64,000 nucleotides of DNA from Mucilaginibacter boryungensis (GCF_015221995.1 NZ_JADFFM010000002.1:1178001-1242000), one strand, 5' to 3'; shown: positions 1-8,397, counted from the stretch's first letter. The notes: generated by a model not told the origin, from the letters alone. Numbers and translations are program-made.

Positions 1-507
1 TACGCGTTTAATAAAAATATAATTGGTGGTGCCGCCTATCACGCCGCCTATTATCGGTACTAAGCGTTCGGCTGTACGTGTACCCACCATTAACAGCAGT
101 TTTTCGGCAACGCTTTCCATTACTGTTTTAGTGAGGGCTACACCTGCTTCAACTTTTAAGGAAGTAGCTATCATAGTCATAAACTCTTCAAAGCCGAAAT
201 TATAACTGCCCTTATTATGGTACATCACTGCCATAGTTACACGAAACTGCTGGGTAATGAGATTCACCATATCTACCGGTACACCAATAAGCATGGTAAT
301 CATACCGCCGCTACCGGATACAGCTCCCGATGTAGCTGCCACAATGGCGCACTGCTCTATGTACTTATCCAGGCCCATTTTATCTACGCCTTTTTTTATG
401 CCGAACTGATCTATGCGGTCAAATATTTGCTTAAAGCCCTCGCCGGATAGGTTGGCAATCTGTTGCTTTAAAGCGGCATTTATCTGTTGGTATTTAAATA
501 GTTTCAT
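1..507 (-). CDS. EcsC-like family protein (3' part missing)
   Basis: My reverse-strand translation from the ATG at 505-507 gives 169 residues that run off the left edge without a stop. The N-terminus is charged (MKLFKYQQINAALK). A Gly/Ser-rich stretch follows (SGAVSGSGGMITMLIGVP, about residues 61-78), and then PIIGGVIGGTTNYIFIKRV at the edge. A Gly/Ala-rich segment followed by a P-x-I-G-G-x-x-G-x-x-N-Y motif is typical of EcsC family proteins, whose biochemical role is poorly known; they are thought to be membrane-associated. It is divergent from the dehydrogenase at 586, so the 508-585 interval is a shared promoter region. The family call is from pattern memory and is moderate. Confidence 0.6.
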   Translation of the reverse strand, partial: MKLFKYQQINAALKQQIANLSGEGFKQIFDRIDQFGIKKGVDKMGLDKYIEQCAIVAATSGAVSGSGGMITMLIGVPVDMVNLITQQFRVTMAVMYHNKGSYNFGFEEFMTMIATSLKVEAGVALTKTVMESVAEKLLLMVGTRTAERLVPIIGGVIGGTTNYIFIKRV

Positions 508-560
508 AGCTGGATATTTAGTTGCACAGAATAGTACTATTTACGTGCCAAGTTATTTTG

Positions 561-568
561 TACGTTTG
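561..568 (+). promoter_or_regulatory. Bacteroidota -7 box for the 2-hydroxyacid dehydrogenase
   Basis: TACGTTTG fits the Bacteroidota sigmaA -7 consensus TAnnTTTG. It ends 17 nt before the TTG start at 586, so the leader would be only about 10 nt. I see no good TTTG -33 box at the ideal distance. Confidence 0.45.
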
Positions 569-585
569 TACAAATTGCTATTAAA

Positions 586-1521
586 TTGAAAAATAATATC
601 CTTATTGTCGACGATATACACCCCATTTTTATTGAACAGGCCGAGGCGCTGGGTTATACCTGCAATTACCAGCCCGATATTACACCCGCTGAAGCATTAA
701 GTATTATTTCTCAGTATACAGGGCTGCTTATCCGTTCAAAGTTCCAGGTTGATAAAACAACGCTGGATACAGCTACTAACCTGCGCTTCATTTGCCGTGC
801 CGGAGCGGGGATGGATAATATCGACGAGGATTATGCCATCAAAAAAGGGATTCATTTGCTCAATGCTCCCGAAGGTAATTCGGATGCGGTTGGCGAACAT
901 GCTATAGGGATGCTGCTGGCGCTGATGAACAATTTTAACCGCGCCGATGCTGAAATACGCGCCGGCGAGTGGAAGCGGGAAGCCAACAGGGGGTTCGAAT
1001 TAAAAGGCAAAACCGTGGGCATTATTGGTTATGGCCACATGGGTCGAAGTTTTGCCCGTAAATTAAGTGGTTTCGAAGTGAACGTAATTGCTTACGATAA
1101 ATATCGCACCGGTTTTAGCGACCATTATGCCAGGGAGGTTAGTATGGAGGAAATTGTAAAGCATAGTGATGTATTAAGCTTACATATCCCGCTCACACCC
1201 GAAACAAAAGGGATGGTTGACGATGAATACTTATTTCATTTTAAAAAGCCGATATTTTTGCTGAACACCGCGCGGGGCAAAGTAGTAAAAACACAAGCCG
1301 TACTTAACGCAATTAAACAGGGCAAAATATTGGGCGCGGGACTTGATGTGCTGGAGGTAGAAAAATTCCCGGTGCTTGGCGAGCAGCCTTGGTTTAGCGA
1401 TTTAAAACAAAATGGTAAGATATTATTAACCCCGCACGTAGCAGGCTGGACATTCGATTCGTACCGGAAACTAAGCGAAGTGTTGGCGCAAAAGCTGGCG
1501 GCGCTTAAGCTTCTTCCCTAA
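586..1521 (+). CDS. D-isomer-specific 2-hydroxyacid dehydrogenase (phosphoglycerate dehydrogenase-like)
   Basis: A 311-residue NAD-dependent oxidoreductase of the D-2-hydroxyacid dehydrogenase superfamily. The Rossmann motif GIIGYGHMG lies at about residues 145-153. The catalytic Arg is R230 (NTARGK), the Glu is about E257 (LDVLE) and the His is H284 (TPHVAGW). There is no ACT regulatory domain after the catalytic domain, so it is the short form. It may act in serine synthesis (3-phosphoglycerate oxidation) or on another 2-hydroxyacid; the sequence alone does not decide. The start is a TTG, supported by a TAnnTTTG box just upstream and a family-typical N-terminus (NILIVDDIHP). It appears monocistronic, 202 bp ahead of greA. 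Confidence 0.88.
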   Translation: MKNNILIVDDIHPIFIEQAEALGYTCNYQPDITPAEALSIISQYTGLLIRSKFQVDKTTLDTATNLRFICRAGAGMDNIDEDYAIKKGIHLLNAPEGNSDAVGEHAIGMLLALMNNFNRADAEIRAGEWKREANRGFELKGKTVGIIGYGHMGRSFARKLSGFEVNVIAYDKYRTGFSDHYAREVSMEEIVKHSDVLSLHIPLTPETKGMVDDEYLFHFKKPIFLLNTARGKVVKTQAVLNAIKQGKILGAGLDVLEVEKFPVLGEQPWFSDLKQNGKILLTPHVAGWTFDSYRKLSEVLAQKLAALKLLP

Positions 1522-1588
1522 AAAGTTCAGGCAGTAAAAAAATTTGGATATTAAAACTTAAATCACTTATCTTCGTTTTACAACAAAG

Positions 1589-1632
1589 CAAGACTATGCG
1601 GGCTAATAGGCCAACGTAGTCTTGTTTGTTTT
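1589..1632 (+). terminator. Hairpin plus T-rich tract before greA (terminator or leader attenuator)
   Basis: An 8-bp perfect stem (CAAGACTA at 1589-1596 with TAGTCTTG at 1617-1624) encloses a smaller GGCT/GGCC stem and is followed by TTTGTTTTT. It can end the upstream dehydrogenase transcript. However, a candidate promoter (TTTG at 1543-1546 and TATCTTCG at 1568-1575, one mismatch to the consensus) lies just before it, so it may instead sit in the greA leader. Confidence 0.55.
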
Positions 1633-1723
1633 TAATAAAAGCCTTAACGTCCTTCTTAAAAATGGGAGGGCGGTTTTTTTTGGCAAACCGTAAAGAATTA
1701 AAGTATTATTTATATAGTGAGTT

Positions 1724-2197
1724 ATGGCAGAAGTAACCTATTACACCAAAGAGGGTTTAGAAAAATTAAAAGAAGAATTACAGTATTTAAAAACAGAAGG
1801 CCGTTCGCAAATTGCTAAAGCCATTGCCGAGGCGCGTGATAAAGGCGACCTTTCTGAAAATGCTGAATATGATGCAGCCAAAGAAGCACAAGGCCTGCAC
1901 GAAACCAAAATTGCTAAACTAAGCGAGGTATTATCCAGCGCCCGTTTACTGGATGAATCTAAACTGGATACCTCAAAAGTACTGGCTTTGTCTATTGTAA
2001 AAATAAAGAACATAAAAAACGGCGCCACGATGAGCTATCAACTGGTATCAGAAACGGAAGCCGACCTTAAAGCCGGTAAAATATCGGTAGCATCGCCCAT
2101 AGCCAAAGGGCTGCTGGGTAAATCTGTAGGCGATAAAACCGAGATACAGGTGCCCGCCGGTAAAATGGAATTTGAGATACTGGAAATTTCGCGCTAA
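1724..2197 (+). CDS. greA: Transcription elongation factor GreA
   Basis: 157 residues, the normal length for GreA. The N-terminal coiled coil carries the acidic tip GDLSENAEYDAAKE (about residues 41-54), whose Asp/Glu pair stimulates RNA polymerase to cleave backtracked RNA. The C-terminal FKBP-like domain ends with SPIAKGLLGKSVGD...EFEILEI. It rescues stalled elongation complexes through the secondary channel. The ATG start gives the canonical MAEVTYYTKEGLEKLK beginning. The HIT gene follows 87 bp downstream across a palindromic repeat, so the two could be co-transcribed. Confidence 0.97.
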   Translation: MAEVTYYTKEGLEKLKEELQYLKTEGRSQIAKAIAEARDKGDLSENAEYDAAKEAQGLHETKIAKLSEVLSSARLLDESKLDTSKVLALSIVKIKNIKNGATMSYQLVSETEADLKAGKISVASPIAKGLLGKSVGDKTEIQVPAGKMEFEILEISR

Positions 2198-2199
2198 AC

Positions 2200-2272
2200 A
2201 ATTAGTGAATGAGTGAGTTTTGAATGAGTGAATATCACATTTCCTATTCACTAAATCACTCATTCACTAATT
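2200..2272. repeat. Palindromic spacer repeat built of a GAATGAGTGA word
   Basis: A 17-bp perfect inverted repeat: AATTAGTGAATGAGTGA at 2200-2216 pairs with its complement at 2256-2272. Between the arms the word GAATGAGTGA recurs (2207-2216 and again at 2222-2231). The element fills the greA-HIT gap almost completely. No coding frame or U-tract is associated with it. Confidence 0.8.
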
Positions 2273-2284
2273 CAAAATTAGATT

Positions 2285-2698
2285 ATGCCAAGCATCTTTT
2301 CAAAAATAGTAGCCGGTGATATACCCGCCTATAAAGTAGCCGAAAGCAACGATTTTCTGGCTTTCCTGGATATTAGTCCGCTTACTGAAGGCCATTTGTT
2401 GGTGATCCCCAAAATGGAAGTGGATTATTTATTCGACCTGGATGACGAAACTTATGCGGGCTTGCAATTATTTGCCAAAATAGTAGCTATTGGCTTAAAA
2501 AAAGCCATCCCTTGCGAGCGTATTGGCGTAGTAGTAATGGGCCTCGAGGTACCGCATGCGCACATCCATTTGATACCCATGAACGAGGCTAACGATATTA
2601 ATTTCACAAATCCTAAGTTGAAATTTACTGCTGAACAATTTGAGGCTACACTGGAAAAGATAAAAGAAGCATTGAGGGAAGAACGGGAAGAAGAGTAA
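2285..2698 (+). CDS. HIT family nucleotide-binding/hydrolase protein
   Basis: 137 residues in the HINT/HIT branch. The start SIFSKIVAGDIPAYKV is typical of the family. The catalytic histidine triad PHAHIHLIP lies near residues 96-104, the central His being the nucleophile that attacks purine nucleoside phosphoramidates or similar substrates. It is cytosolic. The C-terminus is a Glu/Lys-rich helix ending REEREEE. It lies behind greA on the same strand, with no clear promoter in the 87-bp gap. The physiological substrate cannot be read from sequence. Confidence 0.92.
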   Translation: MPSIFSKIVAGDIPAYKVAESNDFLAFLDISPLTEGHLLVIPKMEVDYLFDLDDETYAGLQLFAKIVAIGLKKAIPCERIGVVVMGLEVPHAHIHLIPMNEANDINFTNPKLKFTAEQFEATLEKIKEALREEREEE

Positions 2699-2708
2699 TA
2701 TATTTTTT

Positions 2709-2844
2709 GTCATTACGAGGAGCGTCGCGACGCGGCAATCTCATAGCTTGATTTACGAACTACGAGATTATTAATAATGCATTTATTTTTAAGGCATTAA
2801 TGAGCTCCCGTTGGTCGGTTGTCCACGCTATCACTCGCAATGAC
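2709..2844. repeat. GTCATTRCGAG-type intergenic inverted repeat, long copy
   Basis: GTCATTACGAG at 2709-2719 is matched by CTCGCAATGAC at 2834-2844 (one mismatch). The left arm continues GAGCGTCGCGACGCGGCAATC. The element lies between the convergent HIT and ruvC genes. Related copies are at 44700-44783 and 58227-58250. It looks like a REP/MITE-style non-coding repeat. Confidence 0.8.
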
Positions 2845-2858
2845 AAATTATAAATAAA

Positions 2859-3458
2859 TTACTTCTTAATCTTCAACGGCGAGGCTACACGCTGGGTATT
2901 GTCCTTTACAAAGGCTTCCCAACCCGAATAAGATATTTTATTGCCACGCCCGGTAGTAATACGCTGAAAGCTGTGGCAAACGGCTACGGCCAGCCCGTCG
3001 GTGGCATCTAAAAACTCGGGGCTTTCTTCAAATTTTAATAATGTTTTAAGCATGGCGGCAACCTGCTCCTTGGTAGCATTACCATTACCGGTGATGGATT
3101 GCTTTATTTTACGCGGGGCATATTCGCATATAACTAAACTACGCGATAAGGCAGCGGCAATAGCCACTCCTTGCGCCCGGCCCAGCTTAAGCATCACCTG
3201 AATGTTTTTGCCGTAAAACGGAGCCTCAATAGCCAAACAATCGGGTTTGTAGTTATCAATTAGGGCTACTGTTTTTTCGAAAATGCGCTGCAGTTTTAAG
3301 TTGTGATCGTCAAGGTTAGCCATTTTTACTACCCCAAGGCTAATCAACTCCAGTTTAGACCCAACTTCCTTCACCAATCCGTAACCCATCACCGCTGTGC
3401 CGGGGTCTATCCCTAAAATTATCCGCTCTTTTTTATCGGGTTGCTGCATGTATTGCAA
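2859..3458 (-). CDS. ruvC: Crossover junction endodeoxyribonuclease RuvC
   Basis: A 199-residue Holliday-junction resolvase that acts with RuvAB in homologous recombination. The RNase-H-like fold is marked by GIDPG (D18), IEAPFYGKN (E78) and the acidic pair DATDG (D151, D154), which together form the metal site. The length is slightly above the usual 160-190 because of a charged C-terminal tail (SPLKIKK). Translation may begin at the first Met or at Met4 (MQQPDKKERI); the core starts after both. It is on the minus strand and preceded by the palindromic repeat at 3472-3574, which separates it from aat. Confidence 0.96.
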   Translation of the reverse strand: MQYMQQPDKKERIILGIDPGTAVMGYGLVKEVGSKLELISLGVVKMANLDDHNLKLQRIFEKTVALIDNYKPDCLAIEAPFYGKNIQVMLKLGRAQGVAIAAALSRSLVICEYAPRKIKQSITGNGNATKEQVAAMLKTLLKFEESPEFLDATDGLAVAVCHSFQRITTGRGNKISYSGWEAFVKDNTQRVASPLKIKK

Positions 3459-3471
3459 AGCTAACCATTTT

Positions 3472-3574
3472 GATGTGCAAATGTGCGAATATGCAAAAGT
3501 GCAGATAATTAAAATCGATAGAATTTACAATATTCATTCATCTGCAAATACGCACATTTGCATATCTGCACATT
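3472..3574. repeat. TGCAAATGTGCG-family inverted repeat between aat and ruvC
   Basis: Each arm is made of variants of the word (A)TGTGCAAATATGCA. The best perfect pairing is TGCAAATGTGCG (3476-3487) with CGCACATTTGCA (3551-3562). The right arm reaches the aat stop codon. A second element built of the same words lies at 37611-37770. Confidence 0.75.
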
Positions 3575-4208
3575 AAAACAAGGCCTCCATATATTCTTCC
3601 CTGCTTATCATTTCAGCGCCTAACGATTCCAGGTGCGCGGTATACACCTGGCAATCTATCAAATCATACCTGTTGGTTTGGCAAAGGGCGATCAATGCCG
3701 CTTTCGAGGCATTACTTGTTTTACTAAACATGCTTTCTCCACAAAATACCCGGCCAACCTGAACGCCATATAGGCCGCCAACCAATTCATTATGCTCCCA
3801 AACCTCAACCGAATGCGCATGGCCAAGGCGGTGCAATCCGGTATAAGCGGTTATCATATCGTTGGTTATCCAGGTACCGTCCTGATCCTCACGATAAACA
3901 GTAGAACAAGCTTGTATCACATCTTCAAAGGCGGTATCAAATGTTACACTGAATTTGCCCGACCGCAGCACCTGCCGCATGCTTCGGGATATCTTCAGCC
4001 TTTGGGGATAAAGCACAAATCGCTGATGCGGCGAATACCACAAAATAGGGGTATCATCACTATACCAGGGGAATATGCCGTTTTGATAAGCCAACAACAG
4101 ACGCGCTGGCGATAAGTCGCCGCCTATAGCCAGCAGGCCGTCTTCTTCAGCCAGTTGAGGGGCGGGAAACAGTAAACGTTCATCAAGCCTGAATATCATC
4201 AGGGGCAA
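3573..4208 (-). CDS. aat: Leucyl/phenylalanyl-tRNA--protein transferase
   Basis: 211 residues. The enzyme transfers Leu or Phe from its tRNA to N-terminal Arg/Lys of proteins, creating N-degrons for ClpS/ClpAP. Signature segments are GGDLSPARLLLAYQNGIFPWY near residues 29-49, WYSPHQRFVLYP, and the C-terminal GGLYGVQVGRVFCGESMFS followed by YDLIDCQ. The first Met (MPLMIFRLDERLLFP) or Met4 could be the start. It lies 2 bp after the DUF3857 gene on the same strand and upstream of ruvC, so an operon is possible. Confidence 0.95.
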   Translation of the reverse strand: MPLMIFRLDERLLFPAPQLAEEDGLLAIGGDLSPARLLLAYQNGIFPWYSDDTPILWYSPHQRFVLYPQRLKISRSMRQVLRSGKFSVTFDTAFEDVIQACSTVYREDQDGTWITNDMITAYTGLHRLGHAHSVEVWEHNELVGGLYGVQVGRVFCGESMFSKTSNASKAALIALCQTNRYDLIDCQVYTAHLESLGAEMISREEYMEALF

Positions 4209-4210
4209 AT

Positions 4211-6148
4211 TTACGCCTTTCGTTTAATCACCATTTTTTTATTCTGGGCCCGCGCAATGTCATCCATGTACTTCTGCATTTCGTTGTATTGGGCCGCAGG
4301 TATTATCTGGTTATTAAGTTTGAATTTTACCGTGGATGTTAACTGGTTTTTTGTTTTGTCGTATTGGTAACTGGCTTCATAGTTGCCATAGCTAAACTTT
4401 AGTTTTACATCGGCAGGCAGGGTTTCCATTTCAAAGCCGGCGGGCAAATCTATCGCAGTAACACACGATTTTTGCATGGGATGTTCAAAATAGTAATCGG
4501 TTTTGCGTTTTTCTATTTCGGGCAAGGTTAATCGCCAAATATCAAATACGCTGGGTTTGTAAAACTGCTTATCACCAACGGCCAAGTCGCAAAATTTATC
4601 GTAGTCTAAATCTATATTTATTTCCTTAGTACCATCTTTATCGGGTGCCGAATTAAAATTGAAGGCCGATGGTTGTTTAAGGTTAAGGTATTTTATTAAG
4701 TAAGTTTTTTGTTCATCCATCTTAATAGATGCCAGTCCCACATACATGCTTCGATATTCACCGGTTGAAAGGAATTTTAATTGTGCCTTAGCGCTGCCAT
4801 CGGGATTGATGGCCACATGGACATAGCTATCAAACAGGTTATCCTGCAAAACGCTTTTTGGCGTACTAACCAATTTGCCGCCGTCTTCGGTAATTAGCAG
4901 GGCATTGCGGTTTTCGGTAAAAGTCCCCAATTTTCCAAAAGGCTGAGTGGTGCTGGTACACTCAAGCCAAGTGGTATCGCCTTTTAAGGGCACACATAAT
5001 ATTACGTGGTTAAATACATTATCAGGGAAGTCCGGATCGGCCGGTTTTTCGTTAACACCCGCATTTATAATAGCATAATACGATGGAATATTTACAGCTT
5101 TTAATAATGCGTACATATAATTTGATAAGGCTTTGCAATCACCATATTTCTTTTGGTCTACAAACATTGCCGGGAATGGTTTTAAACCACCAATACCAAG
5201 TTGCACACTCACATAGCGCATATTCTGCTGTAAATATCTGTAAAGGAACCGCACCTTATCCTTGTCGCTTTTTATGGTGTCGGTCATCTTTTTTATTTCA
5301 GCCGACCGCTCAGGGCTTAGGGTACTTACATCCGCATTCAATTTAGCTATCCATTTGCCAAAATTTTGCCAGCTATCAAAAGCCCCTGGGATACCATAAT
5401 ACTCAAAATTGTTAGTAGCCATCGCAATCTTTTGCTGTAATTGCCAGCTTAAAGTATTGTCTTCGGGCTTAACTGCTTTCAGGTTTTTTACTTGCCAGTT
5501 GTAAGTTTCCATATCGCCTTGTGTGCCCTTTATTGGGGTTAAAGCTATATTTTGTGCCTTGTATCTAAAGCCAACAGTTGGGTTTACTGTCACCTTGCAA
5601 TAAGCGGCTTCAATAGCTACTTCAGCCTTTGGCCTTATCATCCACGCGCCCAGATCTGTAAAGCTTGATATATCTTCTTCATAGGATACCTCTATAGTAG
5701 TTGGATAGCTTGCTATAGCATGTTGCACGGCTAAAAGGCGGTCATCCGTAACAATAGTTTCATCGTCCGTTGCAGAACGATCATACATATCGCTCTTATG
5801 ATATTTCTTTAACAACTGCCCTGTAGTACTATATACTTTAATTTCGATGTTCGAATAAGTATCATACTTGCGGTTATACATTAATACTACTTCACCCGCC
5901 TTATCCCCTTTTTCATTTAATACCGTGGTGATGCTATGATGTTTTAACACCTGTTTACCCGGTGCTTTTACTGTAATCTCATTCATGGTATAACGGATTA
6001 CAGCATTGGCGTTTTCTTTTAGTGAATCGGGGATGCCCGATGCCAGATAAACCTCTTTAGGTAGTGTTTTATCCTGGCCGTAGCTGCTTGCTAAACCCAA
6101 TGAAAAAAATAAAGCAGTACTTAGTACTGCTATAGTTATCCTGTTCAT
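4211..6148 (-). CDS. Secreted DUF3857 / transglutaminase-like protein with intact Cys-His
   Basis: 645 residues starting with a signal peptide (MNRITIAVLSTALFFSLGLA, cleavage near SSYGQ). An N-terminal DUF3857 beta domain (about 50-250) is followed by a transglutaminase-like core. That core has the candidate catalytic Cys338 in KKYGDCKALS and His381 in FNHVIL; the acidic third position is LECT around 396. A C-terminal DUF3858-like beta domain ends in a basic tail. The probable location is periplasmic or outer-surface; the substrate is unknown, and the fold supports peptide cleavage or crosslinking. It is the paralogue of the next gene (13 bp away) and forms an operon with it and perhaps aat. 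Confidence 0.85.
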   Translation of the reverse strand: MNRITIAVLSTALFFSLGLASSYGQDKTLPKEVYLASGIPDSLKENANAVIRYTMNEITVKAPGKQVLKHHSITTVLNEKGDKAGEVVLMYNRKYDTYSNIEIKVYSTTGQLLKKYHKSDMYDRSATDDETIVTDDRLLAVQHAIASYPTTIEVSYEEDISSFTDLGAWMIRPKAEVAIEAAYCKVTVNPTVGFRYKAQNIALTPIKGTQGDMETYNWQVKNLKAVKPEDNTLSWQLQQKIAMATNNFEYYGIPGAFDSWQNFGKWIAKLNADVSTLSPERSAEIKKMTDTIKSDKDKVRFLYRYLQQNMRYVSVQLGIGGLKPFPAMFVDQKKYGDCKALSNYMYALLKAVNIPSYYAIINAGVNEKPADPDFPDNVFNHVILCVPLKGDTTWLECTSTTQPFGKLGTFTENRNALLITEDGGKLVSTPKSVLQDNLFDSYVHVAINPDGSAKAQLKFLSTGEYRSMYVGLASIKMDEQKTYLIKYLNLKQPSAFNFNSAPDKDGTKEINIDLDYDKFCDLAVGDKQFYKPSVFDIWRLTLPEIEKRKTDYYFEHPMQKSCVTAIDLPAGFEMETLPADVKLKFSYGNYEASYQYDKTKNQLTSTVKFKLNNQIIPAAQYNEMQKYMDDIARAQNKKMVIKRKA

Positions 6149-6161
6149 AATTATATAAGCC

Positions 6162-8153
6162 TTACGATTTTTTCAACACCACTTGTTCATTTATGGCTTC
6201 ATGCATTTTCTTATAAAATTCATGTATCTGCCCATAATCTTCTTTGAAGTAAATGCTTTTTTTATGGTCCATTAAATATCTTACTACAATTGATCCGTTT
6301 TGCTCGCCAACTATACGTCGGAAGGTGATACTTTGATCGGGCATTTGCAAAATGATGTTTTTAGGTAAAGCATCAGCTTTATAACCATCGGGTATTTTGT
6401 AATTGCCTACAAGCGAGAAATTATCGCGGTACCCAAAATCAATATCCGACATCCGGTTCTCAGCTAAAAACGGGTTGGTACGCAAAGGTGCGAAAACAGA
6501 TGGAATAAAATAGATATAGGTACCATCACTGCCTGTCAGGTCCATTTTAAAATCCATACTTTGCGACAACGGTAAAGTATCCGTTTCCATATTTTCCAAT
6601 TTAAGACTTGCTATTTTAATCGCATTATCATTGTTCCTCAAATAGTCAATATACTTTTGCTCGCCGTCTGTCTTGTATCGCTTTATGCCATTTATCCGAT
6701 TATAGCTATACGCGGTCATCTCTGCCTTCCCTGCCATTTTTCCGTCGGGGTTAATATCGGCGTTAATTAAAATAACCTGTTGTGATGGAGTGCTTTTGTC
6801 TAAGAATACTGTATTAAAGCGTTTGTTTTCTTTGTCTATATATAAACCGGTAGAATTAAGCAGGTTATCCGGTATTTCATTATAACTGTTATATTTTCCG
6901 GTAGCATCCAGAATATAATGGAGGGTACTATCAACCGGAATATAAACTACTGCCCGGTTAAATTGGTATAAAAATGTATATGCCGGATTAACCTTACCGT
7001 GTTCGCGCGTGCTGACTACCATGGGGTAAGCCTCTACACCGGTCTTGTTAAGAAGATGATATAATATGAGGTTAATTTCGGCTGAGTTCCCCGTTTTCTT
7101 CTCCCATGCTTTAACGGTACCATCATTAGTATACCAGCGGTCAACACCGTCCCATTTCATGGCCGATTGCACTTCTTTAAAAACATAGGTCATTTTTTCC
7201 TTATTGGTTTTCATGGCTTTGGCTTTAGTAATAATGGCCTCTTCGTTGGCCAGTTTACGCTTTAATTGTGCACCAAAATCCTCATCGTCAGCTAATATCG
7301 CACCAACCTTTGCCCATGTGTCAGAGAATGATCGGGTAAAACCATTTATAGGCTTGATATAAGTTAACTGAAAAAAAAGTGATTGCATATTATCCGTAGC
7401 CGATGTCATGTAAGGTTCATCTGGCATGGAATGGATATTTGCTAAAGCCCGTTTTTTCTCCAGTAATGAGTAGGAAACCACATCAGTGCCGGTACCAACA
7501 CTTTTTGATTCTGTACTTTCTTTGTTCAACAAATAAGGGTCTATTACATGGCTTTGTTCCCGAAAATACAACAGATCGGGAATGGAGGTGTCAAGCTCGC
7601 TGTAACGGGTAGGTATTTTACTTTGAAAATACCAGTCAGGAACATTAGAAAATGATTGTGTGGTCCATTTATAACGATATTCTATTACCGATCCTGGCTT
7701 TACATTAGGAAATGAAAAAACATAAGCCGAACGGGATTTGTCGATGGTTTCATTATAAAGTACCTTTTTGTCAAGTTTGGTTATTTCAATTTTACCATTT
7801 ACCAGGTTAATTGTCTCGGCCTCTATCCCTGTAATATATTCATAATGGTTGCCACTAATATATTCAATGCGGATGTTAGCTTCATTTTTGCCATTATCAT
7901 TAAATATCTTTATACGTTTATGGCGCTCCATCATAATGTTAAACTGGTCATCGTAATAGGTATCGCCTTTGTCAAAAAGCACCATAGCGTTGGCATCTTT
8001 TTCAAAATCGCAGGCTTTTAGCTCCAGGTCGGCTATATCAATTTTGCCATAAGGTTGTGTTGTAGGGATACCCGGAACTTCAGTTTTCTTTTGGGCATTG
8101 GTTATTGTAGTAGCTAAGCCACACAGTAACAGGGCAGTAAAAATTTTATTCAT
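6162..8153 (-). CDS. Secreted DUF3857 protein with degenerate transglutaminase site
   Basis: 663 residues with a signal peptide (MNKIFTALLLCGLATTITNA). It has the same architecture as the neighbour downstream: DUF3857 at about 50-270, then a transglutaminase-like core. At the position of the catalytic Cys the sequence reads KKTGNSAEIN (Ser357). Where the neighbour has NHVIL this protein has NRAVV, while an Asp remains in LDATG (D416). It is therefore probably not a classical Cys transglutaminase; it may be a binding or scaffolding partner. It is the first gene of the operon, 13 bp ahead of its active-looking paralogue. Confidence 0.83.
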   Translation of the reverse strand: MNKIFTALLLCGLATTITNAQKKTEVPGIPTTQPYGKIDIADLELKACDFEKDANAMVLFDKGDTYYDDQFNIMMERHKRIKIFNDNGKNEANIRIEYISGNHYEYITGIEAETINLVNGKIEITKLDKKVLYNETIDKSRSAYVFSFPNVKPGSVIEYRYKWTTQSFSNVPDWYFQSKIPTRYSELDTSIPDLLYFREQSHVIDPYLLNKESTESKSVGTGTDVVSYSLLEKKRALANIHSMPDEPYMTSATDNMQSLFFQLTYIKPINGFTRSFSDTWAKVGAILADDEDFGAQLKRKLANEEAIITKAKAMKTNKEKMTYVFKEVQSAMKWDGVDRWYTNDGTVKAWEKKTGNSAEINLILYHLLNKTGVEAYPMVVSTREHGKVNPAYTFLYQFNRAVVYIPVDSTLHYILDATGKYNSYNEIPDNLLNSTGLYIDKENKRFNTVFLDKSTPSQQVILINADINPDGKMAGKAEMTAYSYNRINGIKRYKTDGEQKYIDYLRNNDNAIKIASLKLENMETDTLPLSQSMDFKMDLTGSDGTYIYFIPSVFAPLRTNPFLAENRMSDIDFGYRDNFSLVGNYKIPDGYKADALPKNIILQMPDQSITFRRIVGEQNGSIVVRYLMDHKKSIYFKEDYGQIHEFYKKMHEAINEQVVLKKS

Positions 8154-8363
8154 TGCAAGGGTTTGGTAGCACTAAATATAATGCAAATTTCTTTTAAATA
8201 AAATTTATATCGGGAATTACTCTATAGCAAGGGAACTGAACCATATTGTAAAAATGTAATAACTAAACTATAGGGGCCATCGTCATACTGTAGTATAATT
8301 GATAGCCTTTGCCCAATTAACACGATTGTTACGAACCTTATATGTATCTGCGTGTTTAATTAT

Positions 8364-8371
8364 TAACTTTG
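8364..8371 (+). promoter_or_regulatory. Bacteroidota -7 box upstream of the His/Cys protein and TonB receptor
   Basis: TAACTTTG matches TAnnTTTG exactly. Transcription would start near 8378, shortly before the small gene at 8398, and could continue into the receptor at 8783. No convincing -33 TTTG was seen at the expected distance. The 8154-8363 stretch before it is otherwise featureless. Confidence 0.4.
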
Positions 8372-8397
8372 TGGTGTAACAACGTTTGCGTGTTGGT

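Noticed and set aside
1664..1695. Second hairpin (CGG...CCG with T8) just before greA
   Set aside because: The stem is only 4-5 bp and the T run is in the loop, so it is not a credible terminator.
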